From the NCBI RefSeq assembly GCF_900102745.1, contig NZ_FMZF01000009.1, positions 60,135 to 124,134 of the forward strand: DNA of 64,000 bases, read 5' to 3'. The first letter of the stretch is position 1. Every line of letters begins with the position of its first letter. The translations under genes were made by a program, and so were the position numbers. Shown in pieces: positions 24,767-33,231 of the stretch. The notes beneath the pieces were generated by a model. That model did no database searches, was not told where the DNA came from, and was given only the letters and a program-made list of their open reading frames with translations. This stretch comes from Geodermatophilus telluris (lineage in GTDB: Bacteria; Actinomycetota; Actinomycetes; Mycobacteriales; Geodermatophilaceae).

Positions 24767-25717
24767 GTGGCGCATCGACCGGAGGAGCTCGTCGAGCTGC
24801 TCCCCGAGGCCGAGCCGTTCCTCGCCGCCGAGGCGGCCGTGACGGAGCCAGGTGAGCGCCGCGGCCTGGTGCTGGTGCACGCCCTCTCCGGCGACTTCGA
24901 CTCCGCCTCCTCCGCCGCGCTGGCCGCGGCGCACCTGCTCGCCTCGCTGCCGCACCGCACCGTCGCCCGCTTCGACGCCGACGCGCTGGTCGACTACCGC
25001 GCCCGCCGGCCGCGGATGACCTTCTCCGGCGACCGCTACGAGTCCTTCGACGCGCCGGACATCGTGCTCTCGGCCGTCGAGGACGACTCCGGCGAGCCGT
25101 TCCTGCTGCTCACCGGCCCGGAACCGGACTACCGGTGGGAGGGCTTCGCCGCGGCCGTCGTCCACCTGGTCGAGCGGCTGGGCGTCACCAGCGCGGTGGC
25201 GCTGCAGGCCATCCCCATGCCGGTGCCGCACACCCGGCCGGTCACCGTCACCGCGCACGCCACGCGCCGCCAGCTCATCGACGGCTACCCGGTCTACTGG
25301 GGCGAGATGCGCATCCCCGGCAGCGCCGCCGCCCTGCTGGAGCTGCGGCTGGGCGAGGCCGGCGTCGACGCGCTGGGCGTGGCCGCGCACGTGCCGCACT
25401 ACCTGGTCCAGGCCACCTGGCCGGCCGCCTCGCTCGGGCTGCTCGAGCACCTGGGCCGGCTCACCGGCCTGCTGCTGCCCACCGAGACGCTGCGCGAGGC
25501 CGCCCAGGCGAACCGCACCGAGATCGACGAGCAGATCGGCCGTTCGTCGGACAACACCGCGGTGGTCGCCGCCCTCGAGCAGCAGTACGACCAGTTCACC
25601 GCCGCCCGCGAGGGCTCGGACCTGCTCAGCGACGCGGGCGAGGTGCCCAGCGGCGAGGAGCTCGGCGCGGAGTTCGAGCGCTTCCTCGCCGAGCAGGACC
25701 GCCGCCGCGGCGAGTGA
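24767..25717 (+). CDS. PAC2 family protein
   Basis: A 316-residue soluble protein of the PAC2 (proteasome assembly chaperone-like) family, as found throughout actinobacteria. DFDSASSAALAAAHLLASL near the N-terminus, DADALVDYRARRP and ALQAIPMPVPHTRP are the usual conserved stretches. The GTG follows AGGAGG at ideal spacing. The bacterial role is not established; actinobacteria have a proteasome but chaperone function is unproven. It ends seven bases before the convergent MFS gene. Confidence 0.85.
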   Translation: MAHRPEELVELLPEAEPFLAAEAAVTEPGERRGLVLVHALSGDFDSASSAALAAAHLLASLPHRTVARFDADALVDYRARRPRMTFSGDRYESFDAPDIVLSAVEDDSGEPFLLLTGPEPDYRWEGFAAAVVHLVERLGVTSAVALQAIPMPVPHTRPVTVTAHATRRQLIDGYPVYWGEMRIPGSAAALLELRLGEAGVDALGVAAHVPHYLVQATWPAASLGLLEHLGRLTGLLLPTETLREAAQANRTEIDEQIGRSSDNTAVVAALEQQYDQFTAAREGSDLLSDAGEVPSGEELGAEFERFLAEQDRRRGE

Positions 25718-25724
25718 CCGGGGC

Positions 25725-27035
25725 TCAGGCCCTCCGCAGCGACCGCGTGACGCCGAGGGCGAGCGCGCCGAGCGCTCCGACGACGGCGAACAGGTAGAAG
25801 CCCCACGGGAAGGCGGCGCCCGCCGTCACCAGCGCGCCGGTGACGACCGGCCCGACGATGGCGCCGACGCGACCGGCCCCGGCGGACCAGCCGAGTGCGG
25901 TGGCGCGCACGGCCGGCGGGTGGTTGGCGCTGGTGAAGGCGTAGACCAGGACCTGCGCCGAGAAGACGAAGCAGCCGGTGAGGAAGCACATCAGGTAGAG
26001 GCCGGCGGTGGGCAGCCGCACCGACAGCAGGGCGAGGAACACCGCGCCGGAGACGAACCAGGTCATCCCGGCGACGCGGGCACCGATGCGGTCGGCGACC
26101 GTCCCGGCCACCAGCAGGCCGACGATCGCGCCCACGTTGAGGACCAGCAGGAACGCGAGGGAGTTGCCGAGGTCGTAGCCGGCCTCGCGCATGATCGTCG
26201 GCAGCCAGTTGTTGAGGCCGTAGACGAGCAGCAGGCCCATGAACGAGGTCACGCCGATGGCCACGGTGTTGCGCGTGTAGCCGCCGGTGAACAGCGACCG
26301 GACCGTCGCTGCCGCGCCCGTCCGGGTGGCCGTCGGTGTGGCCGGGCCGGTCTCGGCCTCCAGGGACAGCCCGTGCCGGCGCGCCACCTCCTCGGCCTCC
26401 GCACGGCGGCCCGCGGCCAGCAGGTAGGACGCCGACTCCGGCAGCTTGGCCAGCATGAGCGGGACGAGCACGAGGGCGGGCGCGGCACCGATCACGAACA
26501 TCCACCGCCAGCCCAGGGACGGGATCACGGCGATGGCCAGGGCCGCGGTCGCGACGGCGCCGACGTGGTAGCCGGTCATGATCGTCGTGGTCGCCCGGCC
26601 ACTGCGCCCGGACCGGCTGAACTCGTTGACCATCGCGATCGCGGTCGGCAGGCAGCCGCCGAGCCCGACGCCGGCGAGGAAGCGCAGGACCCCGAAGACC
26701 ACCGCGTTGGGCGCGAACGCGCACAGCAGCGTGAACAGCGAGAAGGACACCACCGCACCGATCAGCGCCCTGCGCCGGCCGACGACGTCGGTGAGCGTGC
26801 CGATGGTCAGCGCGCCGATCATCATGCCGACCAGGCCGATGGTGATCACCGCCGTCGCCCCGGTCCCGGTGAGGGCGAACTCCTCCGGCTGCAGGAGCGT
26901 GGGCACCACGGTGCCGACGACGACCAGGTCGAAGCCGTCGAGCAGCACGGCGACCCAGCACAGCGGGGCGACCCAGCCGGCGGCGCGGGCGACGGCGGTC
27001 CCCGGCGTCTGGGCGCGGGTGGGGCTCGAGCTCAT
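25725..27035 (-). CDS. MFS transporter, aromatic acid:H+ symporter type
   Basis: A 436-residue MFS protein with 12 likely helices. LLDGFDLVVVGTVVP at the first helix carries the DGxD motif required in the AAHS (PcaK/BenK) group, and GTLTDVVGRRRAL is the loop 2-3 motif. Substrates of that group are benzoate or hydroxybenzoates. No aromatic-ring degradation genes lie nearby, so the exact acid is unknown. The ATG is chosen at the second in-frame methionine because GGAGG sits just before it. Confidence 0.83.
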   Translation of the reverse strand: MSSSPTRAQTPGTAVARAAGWVAPLCWVAVLLDGFDLVVVGTVVPTLLQPEEFALTGTGATAVITIGLVGMMIGALTIGTLTDVVGRRRALIGAVVSFSLFTLLCAFAPNAVVFGVLRFLAGVGLGGCLPTAIAMVNEFSRSGRSGRATTTIMTGYHVGAVATAALAIAVIPSLGWRWMFVIGAAPALVLVPLMLAKLPESASYLLAAGRRAEAEEVARRHGLSLEAETGPATPTATRTGAAATVRSLFTGGYTRNTVAIGVTSFMGLLLVYGLNNWLPTIMREAGYDLGNSLAFLLVLNVGAIVGLLVAGTVADRIGARVAGMTWFVSGAVFLALLSVRLPTAGLYLMCFLTGCFVFSAQVLVYAFTSANHPPAVRATALGWSAGAGRVGAIVGPVVTGALVTAGAAFPWGFYLFAVVGALGALALGVTRSLRRA

Positions 27036-27152
27036 CGGGTCCTCCACGGCGAGGGCGTCGGCGGGCGGGTCCGACCGTAGGAGCGCGCCGCCGCCCGTCC
27101 CAATCGGCTCCCGCTCACCGGAAGCCCGCGCGCCCGCGCGGCCGGGAGGGCG

Positions 27153-28037
27153 TCAGGCGAAGACGATGGTGCGGTCGCCCTCGACGACGACCCGGTCCTC
27201 GACGTGCCAGGTCACGGCCTGGGCCAGCACCTGGCGCTCGACGTAGCGGCCCACCCGGCGCATGTCCTCGACGGTGGCGCGGTGGTCGACCCGGGCCACC
27301 TCCTGCTCGATGATCGGCCCGGCGTCGAGGTCGGGGGTCACGTAGTGCGCCGTCGCCCCGATCAGCTTGACGCCGCGGTCGTGCGCCGCCCGGTAGGGGT
27401 TCGCGCCGACGAAGGCCGGCAGGAAGCTGTGGTGGATGTTGATCAGCCGCTCCGGGAAGCGGCCGCAGAAGTCGGCCGAGACGATCTGCATGTAGCGGGC
27501 CAGCACCACGAGGTCGACGTCCCCGACCAGCTCCAGCGCGCGGGCCTCGGCCTGCGCCTTGGTCTCCGGCGTCACCGGCACGTGGTGGAAGGGCACGCCG
27601 GCCGCCCGCGCCACCGGCTCGAGGTCGGGGTGGTTGGAGACGACGACGGCGATGTCGGCGCGCAGGTCACCGGCGCGCACCCGGTAGAGCAGCTCCTGCA
27701 GCACGTGGTCGGTCCTCGACACGAACACGGCCAGCCGCGGCCGGGCGGCGGCCTCCGACAGCCGCCAGGTGAGCTGCCACTGCGCGGCGAGCAGCTCCAG
27801 GGCCCCCTCCAGCTGCCGCCGCCGCGCGGACAGTCCCGGCAGCACGAACTCCAGCCGCAGGGTGAACGTGCCGCCCACCGGGTCGGAGGAGTGCTGCTGC
27901 GACTCGGTGATGTTCGCCCCGACGTCGGCCAGCAGGCGGGAGAGCACCGCGACGATGCCCGGGCGGTCGGGACAGCGGACCACGAGCCGTCCCACGTCGG
28001 TGGAGGCCGGGTCGTGGGCGAGCGGTGCGGCGGACAC
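27153..28037 (-). CDS. purU: Formyltetrahydrofolate deformylase
   Basis: A 294-residue PurU: an N-terminal ACT domain (residues about 15-95, RCPDRPGIVAVLSRLLADVG, with ANITESQQHS) and a C-terminal formyltransferase domain containing VVSNHPDLEP, INIHHSFLPAF with the catalytic Asn/His, and ATAHYVTPDLDAGPII with the Asp. It hydrolyses 10-formyl-THF to formate and THF, balancing one-carbon pools. The GTG start has no strong ribosome site, but no better one exists before the ACT domain. It stands alone. Confidence 0.93.
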   Translation of the reverse strand: MSAAPLAHDPASTDVGRLVVRCPDRPGIVAVLSRLLADVGANITESQQHSSDPVGGTFTLRLEFVLPGLSARRRQLEGALELLAAQWQLTWRLSEAAARPRLAVFVSRTDHVLQELLYRVRAGDLRADIAVVVSNHPDLEPVARAAGVPFHHVPVTPETKAQAEARALELVGDVDLVVLARYMQIVSADFCGRFPERLINIHHSFLPAFVGANPYRAAHDRGVKLIGATAHYVTPDLDAGPIIEQEVARVDHRATVEDMRRVGRYVERQVLAQAVTWHVEDRVVVEGDRTIVFA

Positions 28038-28059
28038 GCAGGGGATGGTGGCAGGTCCG

Positions 28060-28115
28060 CGGCATGCCGTTGCGGCCCCGTCCCGGGTCCCGCCCCGAGC
28101 GTGCGCGGGGTGGGT
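28060..28115. repeat. Degenerate copy of the dispersed intergenic repeat
   Basis: GCCGTTGCGGCCCCG and then GGGTCCCGCCCCGAGCG match, in order, the repeat pair at 14.3 kb. It occupies most of the gap between the ligD polymerase stop and the purU start. Confidence 0.6.
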
Positions 28116-28132
28116 AGGACGGGGTCCTCTCC

Positions 28133-29053
28133 TCACACCGCGGGCAGGCGGGCGCGGGTGCGGTCGGCGACGTCGAACAGGTCGCCGTACTCCTCCACCC
28201 GGGCCAGCACCTCCTCGGTGTGGAAGCGCAGCTCGCCGGGGTCGGCGCCGTCCCGGACGGCGTCCACCTCGTCCCAGCCGATCGGCGCCGACACCGTCGC
28301 GTCGGGCCGGGCGCGCAGCGAGTAGGGCGCCACTGTGGTCTTGGCCGGGTTGTTCTGGCTCCAGTCGATGAGCACCTTGCCCGGGCGCAGCACCTTCTCC
28401 ATCCGCCAGACGATGAGGTCGGGGGTCTGCGCCGAGAGCTCCTGGGCCAGCGCCTTCGCGTAGCGAGAGGGGTGCTCGCGGTCGGTCACCCGGATCGGCG
28501 CGTACACCTGCACGCCCTTCGACCCCGACGTCTTCACCACCGGGTCCAGGCCGTCGTCGACCAGCCGCACCCGCAGCCGCTCGGCGACCTCGCAGCACTC
28601 CCGGATACCGGCGTCCGGGCCGGGGTCGAGGTCGAGCACCAGCAGGTCGGGCAGCGCCGGCTGCCGCTTGCTGCCCACCTGCCACTGCGGCACGTGCAGC
28701 TCCAGAGCGGCCAGGTTCGCCGCCCAGGCGAGGTCGGCGACGGTCTCCAGGACCACCATCTCCAGCACCTCGCGGTCGCGCGTGCTGCCGGGGCTGGGCA
28801 CGGTCACCGTGCGCACCCAGTCCGGCGCGTGCCGGGCGCTGTTCTTCTCGAAGAACGCCGGGCCCTCGACGCCGTCGGGCCACCGGGTGAAGGTCACCGG
28901 GCGGCCCGACAGGTGCGGCAGCAGCACCGGTGCGATCCGCACGTAGTAGTCGATCACCTGGGCCTTGGTGAACGAGACCTCGGGGAAGAGCACCTTCTCC
29001 AGGTTCGAGACCGACAGCTGCCGGCCCTCCACGCGCACCCGCTGCCGGCTCAC
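28133..29053 (-). CDS. ligD: NHEJ polymerase, LigD primase-polymerase domain protein
   Basis: A 306-residue stand-alone version of the LigD polymerase (archaeo-eukaryotic primase fold). LVLDLDPGPDA at about residues 140-150 carries the metal-binding aspartates, SGSKGVQVYAPI the nucleotide-binding serine/lysine region, and VLIDWSQNNPAKTT is the usual C-terminal signature. It fills ends with (ribo)nucleotides during end joining. The GTG overlaps the ligase stop by four bases (GTGA). In many bacteria this domain is fused with the ligase; here it is split. Confidence 0.92.
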   Translation of the reverse strand: MSRQRVRVEGRQLSVSNLEKVLFPEVSFTKAQVIDYYVRIAPVLLPHLSGRPVTFTRWPDGVEGPAFFEKNSARHAPDWVRTVTVPSPGSTRDREVLEMVVLETVADLAWAANLAALELHVPQWQVGSKRQPALPDLLVLDLDPGPDAGIRECCEVAERLRVRLVDDGLDPVVKTSGSKGVQVYAPIRVTDREHPSRYAKALAQELSAQTPDLIVWRMEKVLRPGKVLIDWSQNNPAKTTVAPYSLRARPDATVSAPIGWDEVDAVRDGADPGELRFHTEEVLARVEEYGDLFDVADRTRARLPAV

Positions 29054-30033
29054 GGGCTCCACTCCACCACGACGTCGTCCACGTCGAGGTCCTCGCGCAG
29101 CCCCCGCCACGCGGGGTGCCGCAGCCGGCCGTCGGCGGTCCAGGCCGCGAAGGCCACCTCGCCGACGAGCGCGGGCTCGGCCCACCGCGCGTCCCGGGCC
29201 ACCTCGCGCGGGAGCGCGCCGGCGAACGGCGGCGTGCGGCGGGGGCTGAGCAGCCCGCCGAGCTCGCGCAGCGCCGCGTCGGTGAACCCGGTGCCCACGT
29301 GCCCGGCGTACACCAGCCGGCCCTCGTCGTCGTGCACGCCGACCAGCAGCGAGCCCACTCCCCCGGCGCGCCGCCCCCGGCCCGGCCGCCACCCGCCGAC
29401 GACGACGCTCTGCATCCGCAGGTGCTTGACCTTGACCCACTCCGGCGCGCGCACGCCGGGCCGGTAGGGCGAGTCCAGCCGCTTGGCGACCACGCCCTCC
29501 AGGCCGTTGTCCCGGCTGGCCGCGTGCACGCCGGTGCCGCCGCCGCGGAACCACGGCGTGGTCGCCCACCGCTGCCCCGCCGCGCCGAGGGCGTCGAGCC
29601 GGTCCCGCCGCTCGGCGTAGGGCCGGTCGAGCAGGCTCTCCCCGCCCTCGGTCAGCAGGTCGAACACCAGGTAGGTCACCGGCGCGGCCGCGGCCAGCCG
29701 GGCGACCTCCGTCCCGCCGGTGCGGTGCATCCGGTTCTGCAGCAGGCCGAAGTCCGGCCGCCCGAGCCGGTCGAGCGCCACCACCTCGCCGTCGAGGACC
29801 ACGTCGGCCCGGTCCAGCGTGTCCGGTATCCGACCCAGTTCGGGATAACGGGCGGTGAGGTCGGTGCCGCTCCGGGCCCACAGCCCCAGCCGGCCGTCCC
29901 GGACGGCGGCCAGCGCCCGGACGCCGTCCCACTTGAACTCGTAGCCCCAGGCGGCGTCCTGCCCGCGCGGCGGCAGCTCCCCGGCGACGGCGAGCATCGG
30001 CGCCGGCACCGGCGGCGGGTCGGGCAGGGGCAC
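29050..30033 (-). CDS. ATP-dependent DNA ligase (LigD ligase-domain protein)
   Basis: A 327-residue ligase. YEFKWDGVRA (about residues 31-40) is the KxDG active-site motif with the AMP-accepting lysine, DGEVVALD is motif III, GLEGVVAKRLDS motif IV and WVKVKHLR motif V. The OB domain follows. It seals ends after Ku binding and polymerase action. The start is three bases after the Ku stop and the stop overlaps the polymerase start, so all three genes form one operon. There is no 3'-phosphoesterase domain. Confidence 0.92.
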   Translation of the reverse strand: MPLPDPPPVPAPMLAVAGELPPRGQDAAWGYEFKWDGVRALAAVRDGRLGLWARSGTDLTARYPELGRIPDTLDRADVVLDGEVVALDRLGRPDFGLLQNRMHRTGGTEVARLAAAAPVTYLVFDLLTEGGESLLDRPYAERRDRLDALGAAGQRWATTPWFRGGGTGVHAASRDNGLEGVVAKRLDSPYRPGVRAPEWVKVKHLRMQSVVVGGWRPGRGRRAGGVGSLLVGVHDDEGRLVYAGHVGTGFTDAALRELGGLLSPRRTPPFAGALPREVARDARWAEPALVGEVAFAAWTADGRLRHPAWRGLREDLDVDDVVVEWSP

Positions 30034-30036
30034 GGG

Positions 30037-31038
30037 TCAGGCGCTGCGCCGCGAGGTGCGCTTGGCCGGCGGCTTCTCGGCCGGTGCCTTCTTCGCGGCG
30101 GTGACCTTGCGCGCCCGGGGGCGGGCCGGCTCCTCGTCCGCGGTCCGCGCCGCCTTCTTCGCGGGCTTCTTGGCAGGCGCCTTCGCGGCAGGCGCCCTCG
30201 CGGCGGTCGCCCTCGTCGCGGGCGCCCCGTCGTCGGCACCGTCGTCGGCACCGTCGTCGGCGGCGCCACCGCGGGCCCGCTCGACGCTGCGCCGCAGCGC
30301 GCTCATCAGGTCGACGACGGCGGCGCCGGGGTCGGCGGTCTCGGGCACCGGCTGCACCTCACCGCCGCTGGCCTTGGCCTCCAGCAGCGCCGTCATCGCC
30401 TCGCGGTAGTCGTCGGTGAACTCGCCCGGGTCGAACTCGCCGGTCATCGAGCCGATGAGCGCCTCGGCCATCTGCAGCTCCTGCGGGCGCACCGACACGT
30501 CCTCGTCGAGGAAGCCGAAGTCGGGACGGCGGATCTCGTCGGGCCAGCGCATCGTGTGCAGCACCAGCACGCCGTCCTTGACCCGCAGCGCCGCCAGCGA
30601 CTCCCGCTGCCGCAGCGCGATCTTGGTGATGGCGACCCGGCCGGTGTTCTCCAGCGCGTCGCGCAGCAGCACGTAGGGGCGGGTCGCCGGGCCGTCGGGC
30701 TCCAGGTAGTAGGTCTTCTCGTACTGCACGGGGTCGATGTCGCCCTGGTCGACGAACTGCAGGACCTCGATCTCCCGCCGCGTGGACAGCGGCATCTCGG
30801 CGAGGTCGTCGTCGGTGAGGACGACCAGCTGGCCGTCGGGGAGCTCGTACCCCTTGGCGATGTCGCCGTACTCGACCTCCTCGCCGTCGATCGAGCAGAC
30901 CCGCCGGTACTTCACCCGGCCGCCGTCGGCGGCGTGCACCTGGTGGAACCGGACGTCTCGGTCCTCGGTGGCCGAGTAGAGCTTCACCCCGATGCTGACC
31001 AGGCCGAACGAGACCGCGCCGCGCCAGATCGAGCGCAT
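30037..31038 (-). CDS. ku: Ku DNA end-binding protein
   Basis: A 333-residue bacterial Ku. The ATG opens MRSIWRGAVSFGLV, the canonical start, with GGAG seven bases upstream. The Ku core runs to about residue 255. The C-terminus adds an acidic ADDGADDGADDGA repeat and then a lysine/alanine/proline-rich tail (KAPAKKPAKKAA) of the type that binds DNA in actinobacterial Ku proteins. It is the first gene of the NHEJ operon and should recruit the ligase and polymerase. Confidence 0.95.
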   Translation of the reverse strand: MRSIWRGAVSFGLVSIGVKLYSATEDRDVRFHQVHAADGGRVKYRRVCSIDGEEVEYGDIAKGYELPDGQLVVLTDDDLAEMPLSTRREIEVLQFVDQGDIDPVQYEKTYYLEPDGPATRPYVLLRDALENTGRVAITKIALRQRESLAALRVKDGVLVLHTMRWPDEIRRPDFGFLDEDVSVRPQELQMAEALIGSMTGEFDPGEFTDDYREAMTALLEAKASGGEVQPVPETADPGAAVVDLMSALRRSVERARGGAADDGADDGADDGAPATRATAARAPAAKAPAKKPAKKAARTADEEPARPRARKVTAAKKAPAEKPPAKRTSRRSA

Positions 31039-31186
31039 GTCCACTCCCCTTCCCCGGGCTCTGCGACCGCCGGCCGGCCGGTCCCGCAGGATAGGTGCGG
31101 GCCCCGGCCACCGGCACGCGCTCGGCCGACGGTCTCCTCCGCCCGGGGGAAGCGGGCTGTGCTGTCCGGACGCTGCCGGTCGCGGC

Positions 31187-31804
31187 TCAGGCCGACTCGG
31201 CGTGCCGGCCGGCGGTGTCGGCGTCCTCGACCCCGCCGGACCCATCGTCCTCCTCGTCGTCGCCGGTGACGCTGCTCTGCAGCGCGTCGTAGGCGAACTG
31301 CAGGACGTCGGACCCGGCCACCATCGTCATGGTCAGCGCGGCCAGGCGGGTGGCCCGCGGCGCGGCGACGTAGCTGAAGACGAACGCGGTGCCCACCCAC
31401 TGCGCCAGGCAGAACGGGCAGGTGACCAGCTCGCCGACGGCGTGCTTCCAGCCGTGCTCGGCGCGCACCTGCTCGGCCAGCTCGGCCTCCCCGGAGGCAC
31501 CCTGGAAGCGGGCGAACGGTGCGCGCAGCGGGCTGGTGACCGGGTCCTTGGCGATCCGCCGGGCCAGCCGGAAGGTGCCGACGGTGAGCAGCACGGCGTC
31601 GCCGAGCGGGATGCGGGTGGGCAGCTCGCGGCCCGAGGCGCGGACGACGGCGGCACCGGCGGCGACGGCGGCGCTGTACACGCTCATCGCGCCGAGGAAG
31701 CCGCCGAGCGGGCGGTCCTGCCCGCCGTCGTAGCCCCGGCCCTGCTCCTCCGCCCAGCGGCGCACCGGCCGACTGATCCGCTGCACCTCGTCTGGAATCG
31801 CCAT
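31187..31804 (-). CDS. DUF1360 family protein
   Basis: A 205-residue protein with three or four hydrophobic segments and the family's TCPFCLAQWVGTA motif, a conserved Cys pair in a membrane setting. The C-terminus is very acidic (GDDEEDDGSGG). ARFQGASGEAEL and HAVGELV are typical family text. Function is unknown; some relatives are linked to spore or stress proteins. Codon use is normal. It is 149 bp upstream of ku on the same strand. Confidence 0.82.
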   Translation of the reverse strand: MAIPDEVQRISRPVRRWAEEQGRGYDGGQDRPLGGFLGAMSVYSAAVAAGAAVVRASGRELPTRIPLGDAVLLTVGTFRLARRIAKDPVTSPLRAPFARFQGASGEAELAEQVRAEHGWKHAVGELVTCPFCLAQWVGTAFVFSYVAAPRATRLAALTMTMVAGSDVLQFAYDALQSSVTGDDEEDDGSGGVEDADTAGRHAESA

Positions 31805-31973
31805 GCGCCGGGCGCTACCCGGTGGTGCACCGCCTCATGCCACCGGCGGGCCGTGCGGCGGCGCGGTGGCGGGACGTGGTCCACGTCCCCGCATGGCCCG
31901 CCGGGCGGCGGGTAGGCGGAGGGCAGTGCGCCGCCGGGACCCCGGTCCCGGCGGCCCGACAGGAAGGGACCCC

Positions 31974-32486
31974 GTGACCGAGAACGACAGCGGCGCGCTG
32001 CACTCCGCGCAGAACGACGCCGACTTCCCCGACGACGAGCGCGGCCTGACCGGCGTCGCCGCCGACGCCGGCACCCCGCGGCCGGAGGGCCAGACCGCCC
32101 GGGACGTGTTCCCCGAGGACGAGGGCATCCCGGAGGTGGCGCAGGACGACTCGCCGACCGTGCAGTCCGCGGAGGACCCGGAGTTCGCGCCGATGCCGGG
32201 CGAGGACCCCGGCGCGGTGACCGACTTCGGCACCACCGCCCGCGAGCAGTCCGACGGGGAGTCGCTCAGCGGCCGGCTCGACCGCGAGGTGCCCGACGTC
32301 CAGCCCGGCGTCCGGCCGGCCGAGGACCCCCAGGCGGCGCAGATGCAGCTCGAGCAGGACACCTCGACCACCCCCGAGAGCGACTCGGGCACGAACCGGA
32401 CCGCCGACGACGTCGAGGCGACCGCCGACCGGCGCGCCGGCGGCGAGGGCCCCGAGGAGGCCGCGGTCCACGCGATCGACCCCTGA
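31974..32486 (+). CDS. DUF5709 family acidic protein
   Basis: A 170-residue, very acidic, probably disordered protein without signal or cysteines. GTTAREQSDGESLSGRLDREVPD is the segment shared by DUF5709 proteins; proline- and aspartate-rich repeats surround it. GTG start with AGGAAGGG before it. Relatives are common in actinobacteria and often stress-induced, but no biochemical role is known. An unusually long perfect hairpin follows. Confidence 0.75.
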   Translation: MTENDSGALHSAQNDADFPDDERGLTGVAADAGTPRPEGQTARDVFPEDEGIPEVAQDDSPTVQSAEDPEFAPMPGEDPGAVTDFGTTAREQSDGESLSGRLDREVPDVQPGVRPAEDPQAAQMQLEQDTSTTPESDSGTNRTADDVEATADRRAGGEGPEEAAVHAIDP

Positions 32487-32504
32487 CGCGGGGCGCACCC
32501 CCAC

Positions 32505-32557
32505 CGCCGGCCGGCCCGGCGGGACGTCACCGGGACGTCCCGCCGGGCCGGCCGGCG
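32505..32557. terminator. 24-bp perfect inverted repeat (terminator)
   Basis: The arms at 32505-32528 and 32534-32557 are exact complements, separated by five bases (ACCGG). The stem is almost all G-C. It begins 18 bp after the DUF5709 stop, as expected of a transcription terminator, and is the longest perfect stem in the window. Confidence 0.75.
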
Positions 32558-32766
32558 TCCCCCGGGCCGGTTGGCGGACCGCCATCCGGTTGTCTACGTT
32601 GGGGAACGCGGTTGAGCAGGCAGCCGTGCGCACGGCCGGCCGACCGCCGCCGGAGCGCCTTCGACCACCACCGTGCCGCCGGGGGCCAGACAGCCCCGCC
32701 GGGGCGCGGCGGTAGATTGACCGGTGGCCGCGTCGTTCGGCGTGTCCACTGAGAGGAGCTGCGTCC

Positions 32767-33165
32767 GTGACCGCATCCGACCTGCCCGCCGGAGGGCAGC
32801 ACGACGTGTCGACCGAAGGCACGGAGGCACCCTTCGACGACGTGATCACGCTCTCGACCTCCACCGGTGAGGACGGCGCGGTCACGGTGACGGTCGTCGG
32901 CGAGGTCGACACGTTCACCGCTCCGGTGCTGCGTTCCTCGCTCGACACCCAGCTCGAGCAGCAGCCGCGCGAGCTGGTCATCGACCTGTCCGGCGTCCAG
33001 TTCCTGGGCTCCGCCGGGCTGGCCGTCCTCGTCGAGACCCAGAAGTCGGCCCGCGCCCGCGAGGTCGACCTGCGCCTGGTCGCCACCACCCGGGCGGTCA
33101 CCCGCCCGCTGGAGGTCACCGGCCTGATCGACCTGTTCACCATCGTGGACAGCAGCGCGCGCTGA
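32767..33165 (+). CDS. Anti-sigma factor antagonist (STAS domain)
   Basis: A 132-residue SpoIIAA/RsbV-type protein. The STAS domain covers about residues 35-130, with VIDLSGVQFLGSAGLAVLVE around the phospho-acceptor serine (in LGSAG). It would bind the anti-sigma kinase when unphosphorylated and so release the sigma factor. The GTG has AGAGGAG upstream. A plausible -10 (TAGATT, 32713-32718) lies 48 bp before it. A likely partner is the anti-sigma/sigma pair at 36.5-38 kb, with the phosphatase encoded at 34.3 kb. Confidence 0.85.
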   Translation: MTASDLPAGGQHDVSTEGTEAPFDDVITLSTSTGEDGAVTVTVVGEVDTFTAPVLRSSLDTQLEQQPRELVIDLSGVQFLGSAGLAVLVETQKSARAREVDLRLVATTRAVTRPLEVTGLIDLFTIVDSSAR

Positions 33166-33182
33166 CCCCGGCCGCGACCGCA

Positions 33183-33214
33183 CCGTGAGGCCCCGCTCCG
33201 GCGGGGCCTCACGG
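33183..33214. terminator. Bidirectional hairpin terminator
   Basis: A perfect 14-bp stem (CCGTGAGGCCCCGC and complement) with a TCCG loop, between the convergent STAS and topoisomerase genes, 18 bp from each stop. Confidence 0.85.
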
Positions 33215-33231
33215 CGGTGCGGGCCCCCTGG

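Noticed and set aside
27153..28883. A fused PurU protein with a long N-terminal extension.
   Set aside because: The extension is a shifted-frame shadow of the ligD polymerase gene; the ACT domain begins right after the chosen GTG.
32505..32557. Terminal inverted repeats of a small transposon.
   Set aside because: The arms are only five bases apart, so there is no cargo, and no target-site duplication is evident.
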